DNA of 64,000 bases from UBA5189 sp040389445 (GCA_040389445.1 JAZJZX010000011.1:62001-126000), one strand, 5' to 3'. Shown: positions 35,895 to 43,701, counted from the stretch's first letter. Made by a program: numbers and translations. Notes: generated from the letters alone by a model not told the origin.

Positions 35895-37647
35895 AGCGCC
35901 CACCACGGATCGTTCCGTCACTGCCCAGGTTCCCGCCGCGCCTGATCCGCATCCGGATGACAGCCCGTTCCTCAAGGACGCCGGCGAGGTCAAGGAGCTG
36001 CACGCTGCCCGGCTGACGACGTTCGCTCCGCCCCTCCTCGACATCGACGCCTACGTCGAGGAGTTCGGGCGAAGCGTCGTTCCCGCGTACCGTCGCGGCG
36101 TCGCCGATCGGGAGCTGCCGGCCGATGCCGGTCTGGCGCGGAGCATCATTCCACCGGCAACGTCGGCGGTGCGGGACTTCTCACGGCTTGCGCCGCGCAT
36201 TCCGGAGCTCCTCGCCGAGAAGTGCGTCGGGTGCATGGCCTGTGTGAACGCCTGCCCCGACACGGCGATCCTGGGCGTCGTGGTTCCCGAACCGGAACTG
36301 GCCGGACGGATCGAGGCGTTCGCCGCGACCATCCAGGATCCAGCCGGAGCCGCCGCCACCGCCGCGGCCGGAGCCGCCGCCAGCGCCGCCGCTCACTTCG
36401 CCGCCACCGCCAAGTACGGCGATGTCCCGGCGCGGAAGGGCATTGACCGCGGCGCCTTCGGTCTCTTCGTGGATCCGGTGCACTGCAAGGGTTGCGCCGA
36501 GTGCGTGGAAGTCTGCGCGGCGCTCGGGCACGACGCCCTGATCATGATCGACAAGGTGGCCGAGGAGGCCCCGTCGGGCGAGTCCACCCTGGACCGCTAC
36601 GAACGAGACATCCGCTTCTTCCGCTCGCTTCCTCCGACGCCTCCCGAGTACCGCAACGACAAGGCCCTCGCAGACCTGATGCTGGGCGAGCACGCGATCG
36701 GGTACGTCGGCGGCGCGGGCTCCTGCGCCGGCTGCGGCGAAGCGACGGCGATTCGGATGCTGGTGGCCGCTACTCGCCAGCTGCACGGCCCGGAATCGAT
36801 GGGGATCGTGGCTGCAACCGGCTGCAACACCGTGTACGGCAGCACCTATCCGTTCAACCCGTACCGCGTCCCGTGGACGAACTCGCTGTTCGAGAACGCC
36901 CCGGCCGTCGCCCTCGGCGTCCGGGCTCGCTGGGACGCGTCGGGGCATGGCGAGCGGCGGCTGTGGGTCCTCGGCGGCGACGGCGCGATGTACGACATCG
37001 GGTTCCAGAGTTTGTCCCGGATGGTTGCGTCGGGCAGCGACATCAAGGTCCTCGTCCTCGATACGCAGGTCTACTCGAACACCGGCGGGCAGGCCTCGAC
37101 GGCGTCGTTCGGTGGCCAGGTCACCAAGATGTCGGCGTTCGGCAAGGAGCTCCATGGCCGCCCTGAGCGGCGTAAGGAGCTTGCGCGGATCCTGATGGCC
37201 CACGGCGAGGTGTACGTCGCCCAGACCTCGCCGGCCCACATCAACCACTTCTATCGCGCGATCATCGAGGCCAACGAATACCCGGGCCCCGCGGTCATCG
37301 TGGCCTACACACCGTGCCAGCCTGAGCACGGAATCGGCGACGATGCGTCGACGCGTCAGGCCAAGCTGGCGGTGGACTCCCGCGCCTTCCCGCTCTTCAC
37401 CTACGACCCACGGCGAGGCGAGTCGATGGCCGATCGCCTCTCGCTCCAGGGCAACCCCGCCCTGAAGGAGGACTGGTCCCGAACCCCGGACGGCACCCCC
37501 GTCGATTTCCTGGCCTTCGCCAGGACGGAGGGACGCTTCCGCCAGCATTTCGGGGCCGATGGGTCGGTGACGCCCGAGATTCGGGCCACCCAGGACGATC
37601 GGCTCGCCTACTGGCACTCGCTCCAGGAGCTGGCAGGAGTTCGCTAG
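35887..37647 (+). CDS. 2-oxoacid:ferredoxin oxidoreductase, ferredoxin+beta half (NifJ C-terminal part)
   Basis: A 586-residue protein equal to the last domains of NifJ. A two-cluster ferredoxin domain comes first: CVGCMACVNACPDTAI near residue 115, CKGCAECVEVCAALGHDAL near residue 205. The TPP domain follows: AGSCAGCGEATAIRML with a third cluster's cysteines, ATGCNTVYGSTYPFNPY, and GDGAMYDIGFQSLSRM with VLDTQVYSNTGGQ for Mg-TPP. Between the two ferredoxin clusters sits an Ala-rich insertion of about 25 residues (from about 36345 to 36410), not usual for the family. The ATG at 35887 is inside the CBS gene. It makes the functional enzyme with the 33457 gene. Confidence 0.92.
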   Translation: MSEAPTTDRSVTAQVPAAPDPHPDDSPFLKDAGEVKELHAARLTTFAPPLLDIDAYVEEFGRSVVPAYRRGVADRELPADAGLARSIIPPATSAVRDFSRLAPRIPELLAEKCVGCMACVNACPDTAILGVVVPEPELAGRIEAFAATIQDPAGAAATAAAGAAASAAAHFAATAKYGDVPARKGIDRGAFGLFVDPVHCKGCAECVEVCAALGHDALIMIDKVAEEAPSGESTLDRYERDIRFFRSLPPTPPEYRNDKALADLMLGEHAIGYVGGAGSCAGCGEATAIRMLVAATRQLHGPESMGIVAATGCNTVYGSTYPFNPYRVPWTNSLFENAPAVALGVRARWDASGHGERRLWVLGGDGAMYDIGFQSLSRMVASGSDIKVLVLDTQVYSNTGGQASTASFGGQVTKMSAFGKELHGRPERRKELARILMAHGEVYVAQTSPAHINHFYRAIIEANEYPGPAVIVAYTPCQPEHGIGDDASTRQAKLAVDSRAFPLFTYDPRRGESMADRLSLQGNPALKEDWSRTPDGTPVDFLAFARTEGRFRQHFGADGSVTPEIRATQDDRLAYWHSLQELAGVR

Positions 37648-37692
37648 CGGAGCGGTCGAGTTGGGCGCAGGCGCCGGGGGTCGGGCGTACAC

Positions 37693-37727
37693 GGGGGGGG
37701 GGGGGGGGNNNNNNNNNNNNNNNNNNN
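37693..37727. other. Poly-G run and 19-N assembly gap
   Basis: Sixteen consecutive G (37693-37708) run into 19 N (37709-37727). The gap follows the oxidoreductase stop by 61 bp and precedes copy 4 of the dispersed element by 23 bp, so assembly probably failed at repetitive sequence. Sequence of unknown length may be missing here, and any operon inference across it is unsafe. Confidence 0.98.
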
Positions 37728-37750
37728 AGCGTCCGAGGTTCGCTGTGGTT

Positions 37751-37867
37751 GATGCCGCTGACGCATCATCCGAGGCACGAGCGTGCGTGCCACGCACGCG
37801 AACGCGTCGAAATCACCTGCGCGACGAGCACGGTCGAGCCGGATATGCGCTCCGAAACGACTCAGGC
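37751..37867 (+). repeat. Dispersed 117-bp element, copy 4
   Basis: Close to copy 3 in the first 40 bases and identical in the 20-base 3' block. The hairpin is CGAC-GAGCACG-GTCG, a different base composition from copies 3, 5 and 6 but still paired. The remainder of 37868-38085 is GC-rich and shows no gene. Confidence 0.85.
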
Positions 37868-38085
37868 GTCCGGTTGCGGCCGGGCGCGAGCGGGTGCCGC
37901 CGCGCCGGACCGGGCCGCGTGGAGCGGCGCCGCGCCGGTCGGACCGTGCCGTATGGCGGGCCGAATCGGGCGGTGACGCCCGACCCGAGGTGACCGGCGG
38001 CCCTGCCGAGCGACACCGGTACGGCCCAGGCTGCGAGCATGCAGATGTCTGCCCAGGCTCCAGGAAGACCGGCGGCCCGTTCCTG

Positions 38086-38352
38086 ATGTGTCTCGGGTAT
38101 CCGGCCCTCGTCCTCGAGGTCGACGACCATGGCGCAACGGTCGACGATCGCGGGCGAAGACGACGCGCCTCCACCCTCATGTGCCCTGAAATCACCGTCG
38201 GCGTCTGGGTCCTCGTTGCTGCCGGCGCCATCGCTCGCGAGATCGATTCCGACGATGCGGAGGCGATCGCCGCCGAGATCGCCCGTGCGCAGGTGAGATC
38301 CGCCCAGGGCATCGCGTCTGGCAAACCCACCCACAAAGGAGATCCGGGATGA
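38086..38352 (+). CDS. hypC: HypC/HupF-family hydrogenase assembly chaperone
   Basis: An 88-residue protein beginning MCLGYPALVLEVDDHG, the HypC signature with the essential N-terminal Cys2. It continues with a small beta-barrel (ATVDDRGRRRRASTLMC; VGVWVLVAAGAIAREID) and a C-terminal helix (DDAEAIAAEIARAQ). HypC carries the Fe(CN)2CO group to the large subunit of NiFe hydrogenases with HypD. No HypA, B, D, E or F is seen in the window. The ATG at 38086 lacks a strong Shine-Dalgarno. The stop overlaps the EamA gene by four bases (ATGA). The partner hydrogenase is probably the one at 26-31 kb. Confidence 0.85.
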   Translation: MCLGYPALVLEVDDHGATVDDRGRRRRASTLMCPEITVGVWVLVAAGAIAREIDSDDAEAIAAEIARAQVRSAQGIASGKPTHKGDPG

Positions 38353-39326
38353 CCACACCATTTGGCGCTGTGCGTCGGTGGCGCGCGCCCGACACCCTGC
38401 GCTGGGGTCTGGGCCTTGCGTTCGCGACGGCACTCATCAGTGGGCTGTCGGTGTTCGTGAACGGGGCGGCCGTCCGAGTCCTGCCGGATCCGGCCGTGTA
38501 CACGACGCTCAAGAACGGAGTGGCGGCGGCCTTGCTGATCGCGATCGCCCTGGCATCGGTGCGTCGGGCCGAGGTCCGTGCCCTCGATCGCCGCGCCTGG
38601 ATCACCCTCGTCGTGATCGGCGTCGTCGGCGGAAGCATCCCGTTCCTGCTCTTCTTCTCCGGGCTCGCCCAGGCGAGCGCGCCGACGGCAGCCTTCATTC
38701 ACAAGACCCTGTTCGTGTGGGTCGCCCTGCTCGCGGTGCCGGTCCTCGGGGAGCGGCTCGGCCTCGCGCAGGTCGGGGCCCTCGGCGTGCTGTTCGCCGG
38801 GCAGGTCCTGGTGGTGCCCCCGACGGGCATCCGATGGGGGGCCGGGGAGACGATGATCGCCGCTGCCACCATGCTGTGGGCCGTCGAGAGCGTCGTCGCA
38901 CGTCGACTTCTGTCGCGCGTTTCGGCGCCCGTGCCGCCCCAGGTTCTCGGAGCCGGGCGGCTTGGGTTCGGCCTGGTGGTATTGCTCGCGTACCTGGCCA
39001 TCACGGGCCGTTTCGGCGTCGTCGCAACCCTCACCGCGACCCAAGGGGCGGTCGCGCTCGGCACGGGGTTCCTGCTGACGGGTTACGTGGTGACCTGGTT
39101 GGCGGCGCTCAGGCGCGCCCCCGCGTCCCTCGTCGCGGCGGTACTCGTCGTGGGTGCGCCGATCACGGCGACGCTGCAGCTCGTCGTGAACGGGACCATG
39201 CCGACGGTTCCGGGCGCGACCGGCCTCGGACTGATCCTCGCCGGTGCGCTGGCACTGGTTGCAAGCGCGTTCCACGGGTCGGCGCGCTCCACGGAGATCC
39301 CGCGCGCTCGGACCGCTCCCGGATGA
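38349..39326 (+). CDS. EamA/DMT-family transporter
   Basis: A 325-residue inner-membrane protein with ten predicted helices in two EamA repeats (about residues 18-150 and 165-300). Typical segments are FIHKTLFVWVALLAVPVLGERL at the end of repeat 1 and APASLVAAVLVVGAPITATLQ in repeat 2. Members export amino acids, nucleobases or other metabolites; the substrate here is unknown. It starts in the hypC stop and ends in the start of the next gene (4-base overlaps at both ends), an odd place for a transporter, between two hydrogenase-linked genes. Confidence 0.88.
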   Translation: MTTPFGAVRRWRAPDTLRWGLGLAFATALISGLSVFVNGAAVRVLPDPAVYTTLKNGVAAALLIAIALASVRRAEVRALDRRAWITLVVIGVVGGSIPFLLFFSGLAQASAPTAAFIHKTLFVWVALLAVPVLGERLGLAQVGALGVLFAGQVLVVPPTGIRWGAGETMIAAATMLWAVESVVARRLLSRVSAPVPPQVLGAGRLGFGLVVLLAYLAITGRFGVVATLTATQGAVALGTGFLLTGYVVTWLAALRRAPASLVAAVLVVGAPITATLQLVVNGTMPTVPGATGLGLILAGALALVASAFHGSARSTEIPRARTAPG

Positions 39327-40153
39327 GCGCACCAGGCACCTCCAGCCGGACCGGTACCCCCGGCACCCCCGGCACCCCCGGCACCCCCGGCACGTTCGGC
39401 CGGTTCGGCACCTCCGGCCCGTCGGGTCCGGTCCGGTTCGCGCGCTATGCGTACGGCCCAAATCGTCTCGGCTACTGCGGGCCTGACGCCTCACTCGAAC
39501 TCTTTGAGCAGGCGACTGACGGCGGAGACGACGAAGCGCTCCGCAACCTCGCCCGCGATTTCGAAGGCGCCTGGCCGTACCTCGAGCTGATCGCGCTGGC
39601 GAACGGCGTGGCCGATCCGCTCGATGCGCGCGTCGTCGACGCCTACTGGATCGGGAATGAGCTGCTCGGCGCGGTAACGCCGGCGCTCCTCGGTCGCTCG
39701 CTCGAGTCCCGGTTCCGTCCCCGGCTCCGGCCCGACGGTTGGCGCTGGATGGCGACGACGCCCGAAGCCGGCGCGGTTCCCGTCCACGCGTTCCACGTCC
39801 TCGATGTCTTCCCGAAGGTCGGACTGCTCCGCACGGGGGCAATCGATGGCGCCCTTCGGGTCATGGATTCGTGCCGCATTCGCTGGGGCCGCGTCCTCGA
39901 GTGCGACGGCGACTGGCTGGTGGTGTCGACCGCGCCGCTGGTCATGGACGGAGGCAGGCTGCGGATCGGCGGAGCCCGTCCGGAACGGATCCGCGCCTGG
40001 TGGGACGGAGCCTCGTTCCTCGAGGCTGCCGCACCGGGAGACATCATCTCCATCCATTGGGACTGGGCCTGCGAGCGCCTTGAGCCCCATCGGCTGGAGG
40101 CGCTCATCGGCTGGACGCGGCATGAGCTCGAGATCGCGAACCGGTCGATCTGA
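39323..40153 (+). CDS. DUF6390-like protein
   Basis: A 276-residue soluble protein. After a low-complexity N-terminus (GTPGTPGTPGTPGTFGRFGT, coded by 9-bp repeats at about 39350-39400) the conserved part begins ARYAYGPNRLGYCGPDAS. It continues with EGAWPYLELIALANG, YWIGNELLGAV, HAFHVLDVFPKVGLLR, MDSCRIRWGRVLE and HWDWACERLEPHRLEAL. I recognise this pattern as DUF6390, which recurs beside HypC-like genes; function unknown. The conserved YCGP and HxFHVxxVFP motifs and Trp-rich C-terminus suggest an enzyme or an assembly factor. Overlaps EamA by four bases. Confidence 0.7.
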   Translation: MSAPGTSSRTGTPGTPGTPGTPGTFGRFGTSGPSGPVRFARYAYGPNRLGYCGPDASLELFEQATDGGDDEALRNLARDFEGAWPYLELIALANGVADPLDARVVDAYWIGNELLGAVTPALLGRSLESRFRPRLRPDGWRWMATTPEAGAVPVHAFHVLDVFPKVGLLRTGAIDGALRVMDSCRIRWGRVLECDGDWLVVSTAPLVMDGGRLRIGGARPERIRAWWDGASFLEAAAPGDIISIHWDWACERLEPHRLEALIGWTRHELEIANRSI

Positions 40154-40226
40154 ACGGGGTGGGGCCGATCGTCCCGCTTTGATCGGGCGGACGGCCCCCC
40201 GGATCGGGACCCTCGGCACTCATGCG

Positions 40227-40240
40227 CACATGCGCATGTG
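40227..40240. promoter_or_regulatory. Perfect 14-bp palindrome, candidate ArsR-family operator
   Basis: CACATGCGCATGTG is a perfect palindrome 15 bp before the arsR ATG, and another CATGCGCA half lies just upstream (40221-40228). Its place at the head of the sulfur operon suggests autoregulation by the ArsR protein. Confidence 0.6.
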
Positions 40241-40255
40241 AGCAATGCTTTGGCC

Positions 40256-40624
40256 ATGGATGAAATCACGATCCTGCAGGCCGAAGTCCTCAAGGTCCTG
40301 GCCAGCCCGCGACGTCTCGAGATCCTCCACCGGCTCGCCGGCCGGTCGATGGAAGTGGGCCGGCTCGCGGCCGAGATCGGTGCCAGCCAGCCGAACGTCT
40401 CCCAGCACCTCGCGGTCATGCGAACGGTCGGCATCGTCGAGTCGGAGCGGGACGGTCGCGAGGTCCGCTACCGGGTCGCCGACCCCGAGGTGATCCGGGC
40501 CTGCGACGTCATGCGCGCGGTTCTCGAGCGGCGCTTCACCCGGCTCGGCGGACTTGCCGCCCCCACCCCAGCCGCGGAGGCCCGACCCCAGGCCGCCTCC
40601 CGGCTCCTCACGCACGCTCGTTGA
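40256..40624 (+). CDS. ArsR-family winged-helix repressor of the sulfur operon
   Basis: A 122-residue regulator. EVLKVLASPRRLEILHRLAG and the recognition helix in IGASQPNVSQHLAVMRTVG followed by the wing GREVRYRVADP are the canonical ArsR fold. Only one cysteine is obvious (IRACDVMRAV), so the two-cysteine persulfide switch of BigR/SqrR is not complete; it may use another sensing mode. The ATG at 40256 was preferred to the GTG at 40238, which falls inside the palindrome. It heads a run of five sulfur-handling genes, so sulfide or persulfide is the likely signal (inference). Confidence 0.88.
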   Translation: MDEITILQAEVLKVLASPRRLEILHRLAGRSMEVGRLAAEIGASQPNVSQHLAVMRTVGIVESERDGREVRYRVADPEVIRACDVMRAVLERRFTRLGGLAAPTPAAEARPQAASRLLTHAR

Positions 40625-40638
40625 CAAGGGAGCCACCC

Positions 40639-41052
40639 ATGGACGAATCGATGAACCTGGTCCTGTTCTCGGGAACGGACGACAAGCTCCAGGCAGCCGC
40701 GATCCTGGCTGCCGGAGCAGCGGCCCTGGGCAAGCCAGTCAACGTCTTCCTGCAGTACTGGGCGCTCGACGCGTTCCGCCGCGATCGGATTGCCGGCGAC
40801 CATGGGCTTGCGCCTGAGGCCGGACCCGCGGGCCGCAGCCACGTCGACGCCCTCCGGAAGGCCGGCCAAGCCAGCTGGGCCGAGACCCTGCGCCAGGCGA
40901 AGGACCTCGGCGGCGTCGACATCCAGGCCTGCTCGCTGTCGATGGACCTCCTCGGCATCGAGGAGACGGATCTCGATCCGCTCGTCGACGGCGTGGAAGG
41001 CGTGACCTCGTTCTTCATGAACGCCGGCGCCGGCCAGGTGGTCTTCATCTGA
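40639..41052 (+). CDS. DsrE-family sulfur carrier/transferase (first)
   Basis: A 137-residue DsrE/F-like protein: MNLVLFSGTDDKLQAAAILA at the N-terminus and VDIQACSLSMDLLGIEE with the single Cys98, placed as the persulfide-carrying cysteine in this family. VTSFFMNAGAGQVVFI closes the fold. Such proteins hold sulfane sulfur and pass it to TusA. The ATG at 40639 has AGGGAG 6 bases before it. It follows arsR by 14 bp and is followed by a TusA-like gene, the usual pairing. Confidence 0.88.
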   Translation: MDESMNLVLFSGTDDKLQAAAILAAGAAALGKPVNVFLQYWALDAFRRDRIAGDHGLAPEAGPAGRSHVDALRKAGQASWAETLRQAKDLGGVDIQACSLSMDLLGIEETDLDPLVDGVEGVTSFFMNAGAGQVVFI

Positions 41053-41097
41053 ACCGTAGTGCCCGACCGACCGATCGGTCGGGGAAGGAGTCGAACC

Positions 41098-41334
41098 ATG
41101 GACCTGCTCGAGATCACGACCAAGGTGGACGCACGAGGGCTCTCCTGCCCCATGCCGATCGTCCGCACCGCACAGGCCATCAAGCCGATGGCCTCCGGGA
41201 CGCTGCTGGAGGTCCTCGCCACCGACCCCGGGTCCGTGAAGGACTTCGCGGCCTGGTGCCGCTCCACCGGGCACATCCTCGTCGACCAGACCTCGGACGG
41301 CGCGGTCTACCGCTTCGTCATTCGCCGGAAGTGA
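41098..41334 (+). CDS. TusA-family sulfur carrier (first)
   Basis: A 78-residue SirA/TusA protein: VDARGLSCPMPIVRTAQAI with the acceptor Cys17 in the CPxP motif, then GTLLEVLATDPGSVKDFAAW. A second cysteine (AAWCRSTGH) occurs as in many members. TusA accepts persulfide and hands it to downstream proteins. The ATG at 41098 has GGGAAGGAG 7 bases ahead. It lies between two DsrE-like genes. Confidence 0.93.
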   Translation: MDLLEITTKVDARGLSCPMPIVRTAQAIKPMASGTLLEVLATDPGSVKDFAAWCRSTGHILVDQTSDGAVYRFVIRRK

Positions 41335-41345
41335 GGCACGAACCA

Positions 41346-41942
41346 ATGACCATGACCGCCGAGCGACCCACGCTCGATCCGGTTGCCGTGGCGATCGCCG
41401 ACGTCGAAGGCCTGACCGCTGCGGAGCCGCAGCTCGAGCCGGCGCAGCACTCCGAGGAGCCGTCGAAGCTCCACGACATCCTGCTCATCAACTACAGCGG
41501 TGAGCTGGAAAAGGTCTGGGCAACGATGCTTCTCGCCTCGACGGCCGGCGCGATGCAGGTCCCGTGCCGCGTCTTCGTCACCTTCTGGGGACTCCAGAAC
41601 TTCGTCAAGGACGAGAAGCGGATCACCGGCCGGAATTGGATGCAGAAGATGCTGGCCGTGATGTCCCGCCCGGGGATCAGCCATCGACCGCTCTCGAAGA
41701 TGAACTTCATGGGGATGGGCCCCTGGATGATGGGCACCCTGGCCCGTCAGCAGAAGAACCCGAGCCCCAGGGAACTCCTCGTGATCGCGCAGGAGATGGG
41801 CGTCGAGTTCATCCCGTGCCAGATGACGATGGACATGTTCGGGCTGACTCGCGATGACCTCATCGAGGGCATGGGCGAGCCCGTCGGCGCGGCCACGGTC
41901 ATCGGGCTCATGTCCGAGGGCTCCGCGCCGCTCTTCATCTGA
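41346..41942 (+). CDS. DsrE-family protein (second, DsrE2/DsrE3-like)
   Basis: A 198-residue protein with a disordered acidic N-terminus (about 40 residues) and a DsrE fold: DILLINYSGELEKVWATML, VFVTFWGLQNFVKDEKR, and VEFIPCQMTMDMFGL with Cys158 in the persulfide position. A second cysteine is Cys74 (QVPCRVF). The FMGMGPWMMGTL segment is hydrophobic and rich in Met/Gly, as in the membrane-associating DsrE2 relatives. ATG 41346; an ATG two codons later is equally possible. Follows the first TusA-like gene by 11 bp. Confidence 0.88.
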   Translation: MTMTAERPTLDPVAVAIADVEGLTAAEPQLEPAQHSEEPSKLHDILLINYSGELEKVWATMLLASTAGAMQVPCRVFVTFWGLQNFVKDEKRITGRNWMQKMLAVMSRPGISHRPLSKMNFMGMGPWMMGTLARQQKNPSPRELLVIAQEMGVEFIPCQMTMDMFGLTRDDLIEGMGEPVGAATVIGLMSEGSAPLFI

Positions 41943-42010
41943 CCTCCCGAGTCGGGCCGTGAGGACCGACGCAAGCGGGCCGCGGCGCGGCCCGGGAAGG
42001 GATCACTCCC

Positions 42011-42256
42011 ATGCTTGAGACAACCTCAGCCGCGACCCGAACGATCGACGCTCGTGGCAGCTTCTGCCCGGGGCCGCTGATGGAACTCATCCGCGGCATC
42101 CGCGAGGCCCAGGTCGGCGACGTCCTTGCCGTCCTGTCCTCGGACAAGGGCTCCAGGGTGGACATTCCCAAGTGGATCGAAAAGGCCGGTCATCGGCTGA
42201 TCTCCCTCACCGCGCACGATGGCTTCGACGAGATCGTCGTCGAGAAGGTTCGGTGA
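42011..42256 (+). CDS. TusA-family sulfur carrier (second)
   Basis: An 81-residue TusA-like protein: TIDARGSFCPGPLMELIRG with Cys19 in a CPGP motif (CPMP in the first copy), then VGDVLAVLSSDKGSRVDIPKWIEKAG. It differs from the first copy along most of its length, so it is not a recent duplicate; two carriers in one operon may serve two partners. GGGAAGGGATC precedes the ATG at 42011. The stop overlaps the next GTG by three bases. Confidence 0.93.
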   Translation: MLETTSAATRTIDARGSFCPGPLMELIRGIREAQVGDVLAVLSSDKGSRVDIPKWIEKAGHRLISLTAHDGFDEIVVEKVR

Positions 42257-43419
42257 CCTCGATGGACCGGATCCTCGTCCTGGGCGGTGGCGTGGGAGGG
42301 ACGCTGACCGCGAACCTCCTCGCTCGCAAGCTGAGGAAGCGCATCGACCGCGGCGACGTCGAAGTGACGGTCGTGGACGCGACCGGCGCGCATGTCTACC
42401 AGCCCGGCTTCATGTACATCGCCATGGGCGGTGAGCGAGCTGAGAAGCTCGAGAAGCGCGAACGTGCCCTCCTCGATCGCCGCGTCCGACTGGTGGTCGG
42501 CAGCGTCGAGCGGATCGACGAGTCGGCGAACGTCGTGCACATCGCCGACGGCGCGGCGCTGCCGTACGACCACCTGGTGATCGCCACCGGAGCGCGGATC
42601 CTGCCCGAGTCGATCGAGCACTTCGAGACAGAGGCGCACCATTTCTACACGGCTGACGCGGCCCTGAGGCTGCGCCGCGCGCTCGACGCGTTCACCGGCG
42701 GCAAGATCGTCATCGGCATCGCGTCGATGCCGTACAAATGCCCGCCCGCACCCCTCGAAGTCGCGTTCCTCATCGAATCCGAGCTCCGCGAGCGGGGAAT
42801 CCGCGACAAGGCCGAGATCCATTTTGCCTCGCCCATCGGCCGGGCATTCACGATCGAATCGGTATCCGAGATGGCAACCCCGATCCTCGAGCAGAAGGGG
42901 ATCGAGCTGCACACCTTCTTCAACGTCGAGACGATCGATCCGGAGCGCAAGGTCGTCCAGAGCCTCGAAGGCGAAGCGCTCCCGTACGACCTGCTGGTCC
43001 TGGTGCCGCCCCACAAGGGGCAGCAGTTCCTCATGGACTCCGGCTTCGCGCCGGCCCCAGGCGGCTGGCTGCCCACCGACCGTTTCACGCTCCGGGTGGG
43101 GGGCCGGAAGAACGTCTTTGCGCTCGGGGACGCGACCGACCTGCCGCTCTCCAAGGCAGGGTCCACGGCGCATTTCGAAGCCCCCGTCGTCGTCGAGGCT
43201 ATCGTTGCCGCGGTCGAAGGCAGGGTGCCCAATGGCAAGCACGCCATGTACGAGGGCAACGTCATGTGCTTCTTCGAGATCGGCGACGGCAAGGGCACCC
43301 TGCTCCAGTTCGACTACGACCATCCCCCCAGGCCCCCGAAGCCGAACGCCCTCTGGCACCTCGGGAAGATCGTCTTCAACAAGACGTACTTCCACACGGT
43401 GCCGAAGGGTCGCGTCTGA
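42253..43419 (+). CDS. Sulfide:quinone oxidoreductase-like flavoprotein
   Basis: A 388-residue FAD-dependent disulfide-reductase-like enzyme. The FAD motif is VLGGGVGGTLTANLL, the second dinucleotide region LVIATGARILPESI, and VFALGDATDLPLSKAGSTAH binds the flavin. Cys163 in SMPYKCPPAPLEV and Cys339 in EGNVMCFFEIG match the two conserved redox cysteines of SQR; a third cysteine of type I enzymes is not seen. The C-terminal region (WHLGKIVFNKTYFHT) is the amphipathic membrane-docking part. It would oxidise sulfide to sulfane sulfur, reducing quinone, and deliver sulfur to DsrE/TusA. GTG 42253 overlaps the TusA stop; ATG 42262 is the alternative. Confidence 0.88.
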   Translation: MTSMDRILVLGGGVGGTLTANLLARKLRKRIDRGDVEVTVVDATGAHVYQPGFMYIAMGGERAEKLEKRERALLDRRVRLVVGSVERIDESANVVHIADGAALPYDHLVIATGARILPESIEHFETEAHHFYTADAALRLRRALDAFTGGKIVIGIASMPYKCPPAPLEVAFLIESELRERGIRDKAEIHFASPIGRAFTIESVSEMATPILEQKGIELHTFFNVETIDPERKVVQSLEGEALPYDLLVLVPPHKGQQFLMDSGFAPAPGGWLPTDRFTLRVGGRKNVFALGDATDLPLSKAGSTAHFEAPVVVEAIVAAVEGRVPNGKHAMYEGNVMCFFEIGDGKGTLLQFDYDHPPRPPKPNALWHLGKIVFNKTYFHTVPKGRV

Positions 43420-43603
43420 CCCGTCGCATCCCCTCGGGCCGGCGCGATCGTCACCCGGGAGCTGATGCGTCCGGCCACCCGGCCGACCACCTCGCCTCCG
43501 CCGCTTCCAACGCGGCCGCTGCGCCCCGGGTCCCTTCCCCCGGGGCGCGGCGCCAACGGTCTGGCCACCCGGCCGTTGCTGCGCCCGGCCACCCGGCGAC
43601 CCT

Positions 43604-43701
43604 GATGCGTCTGACGAGGCATTCCGGCCGCCGATAGCCACCCGGCGACCCTGATGCGTCTGACGAGGCATTCCGGCCGCCGATAGCCACCCGGCGACCC
43701 T
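43604..43701. repeat. 49-bp tandem repeats containing the 5' end of the dispersed element
   Basis: The element's first 27 bases (from GATGCGTCTGACGAGGCATT) occur at 43604 and 43653 and again as the start of copy 5 at 43702, an exact 49-bp period with spacer CCGATAGCCACCCGGCGACCC between. The 5' end has thus been amplified twice ahead of a full copy. The rest of 43420-43603 is CCGG-rich sequence without a gene. Confidence 0.9.
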
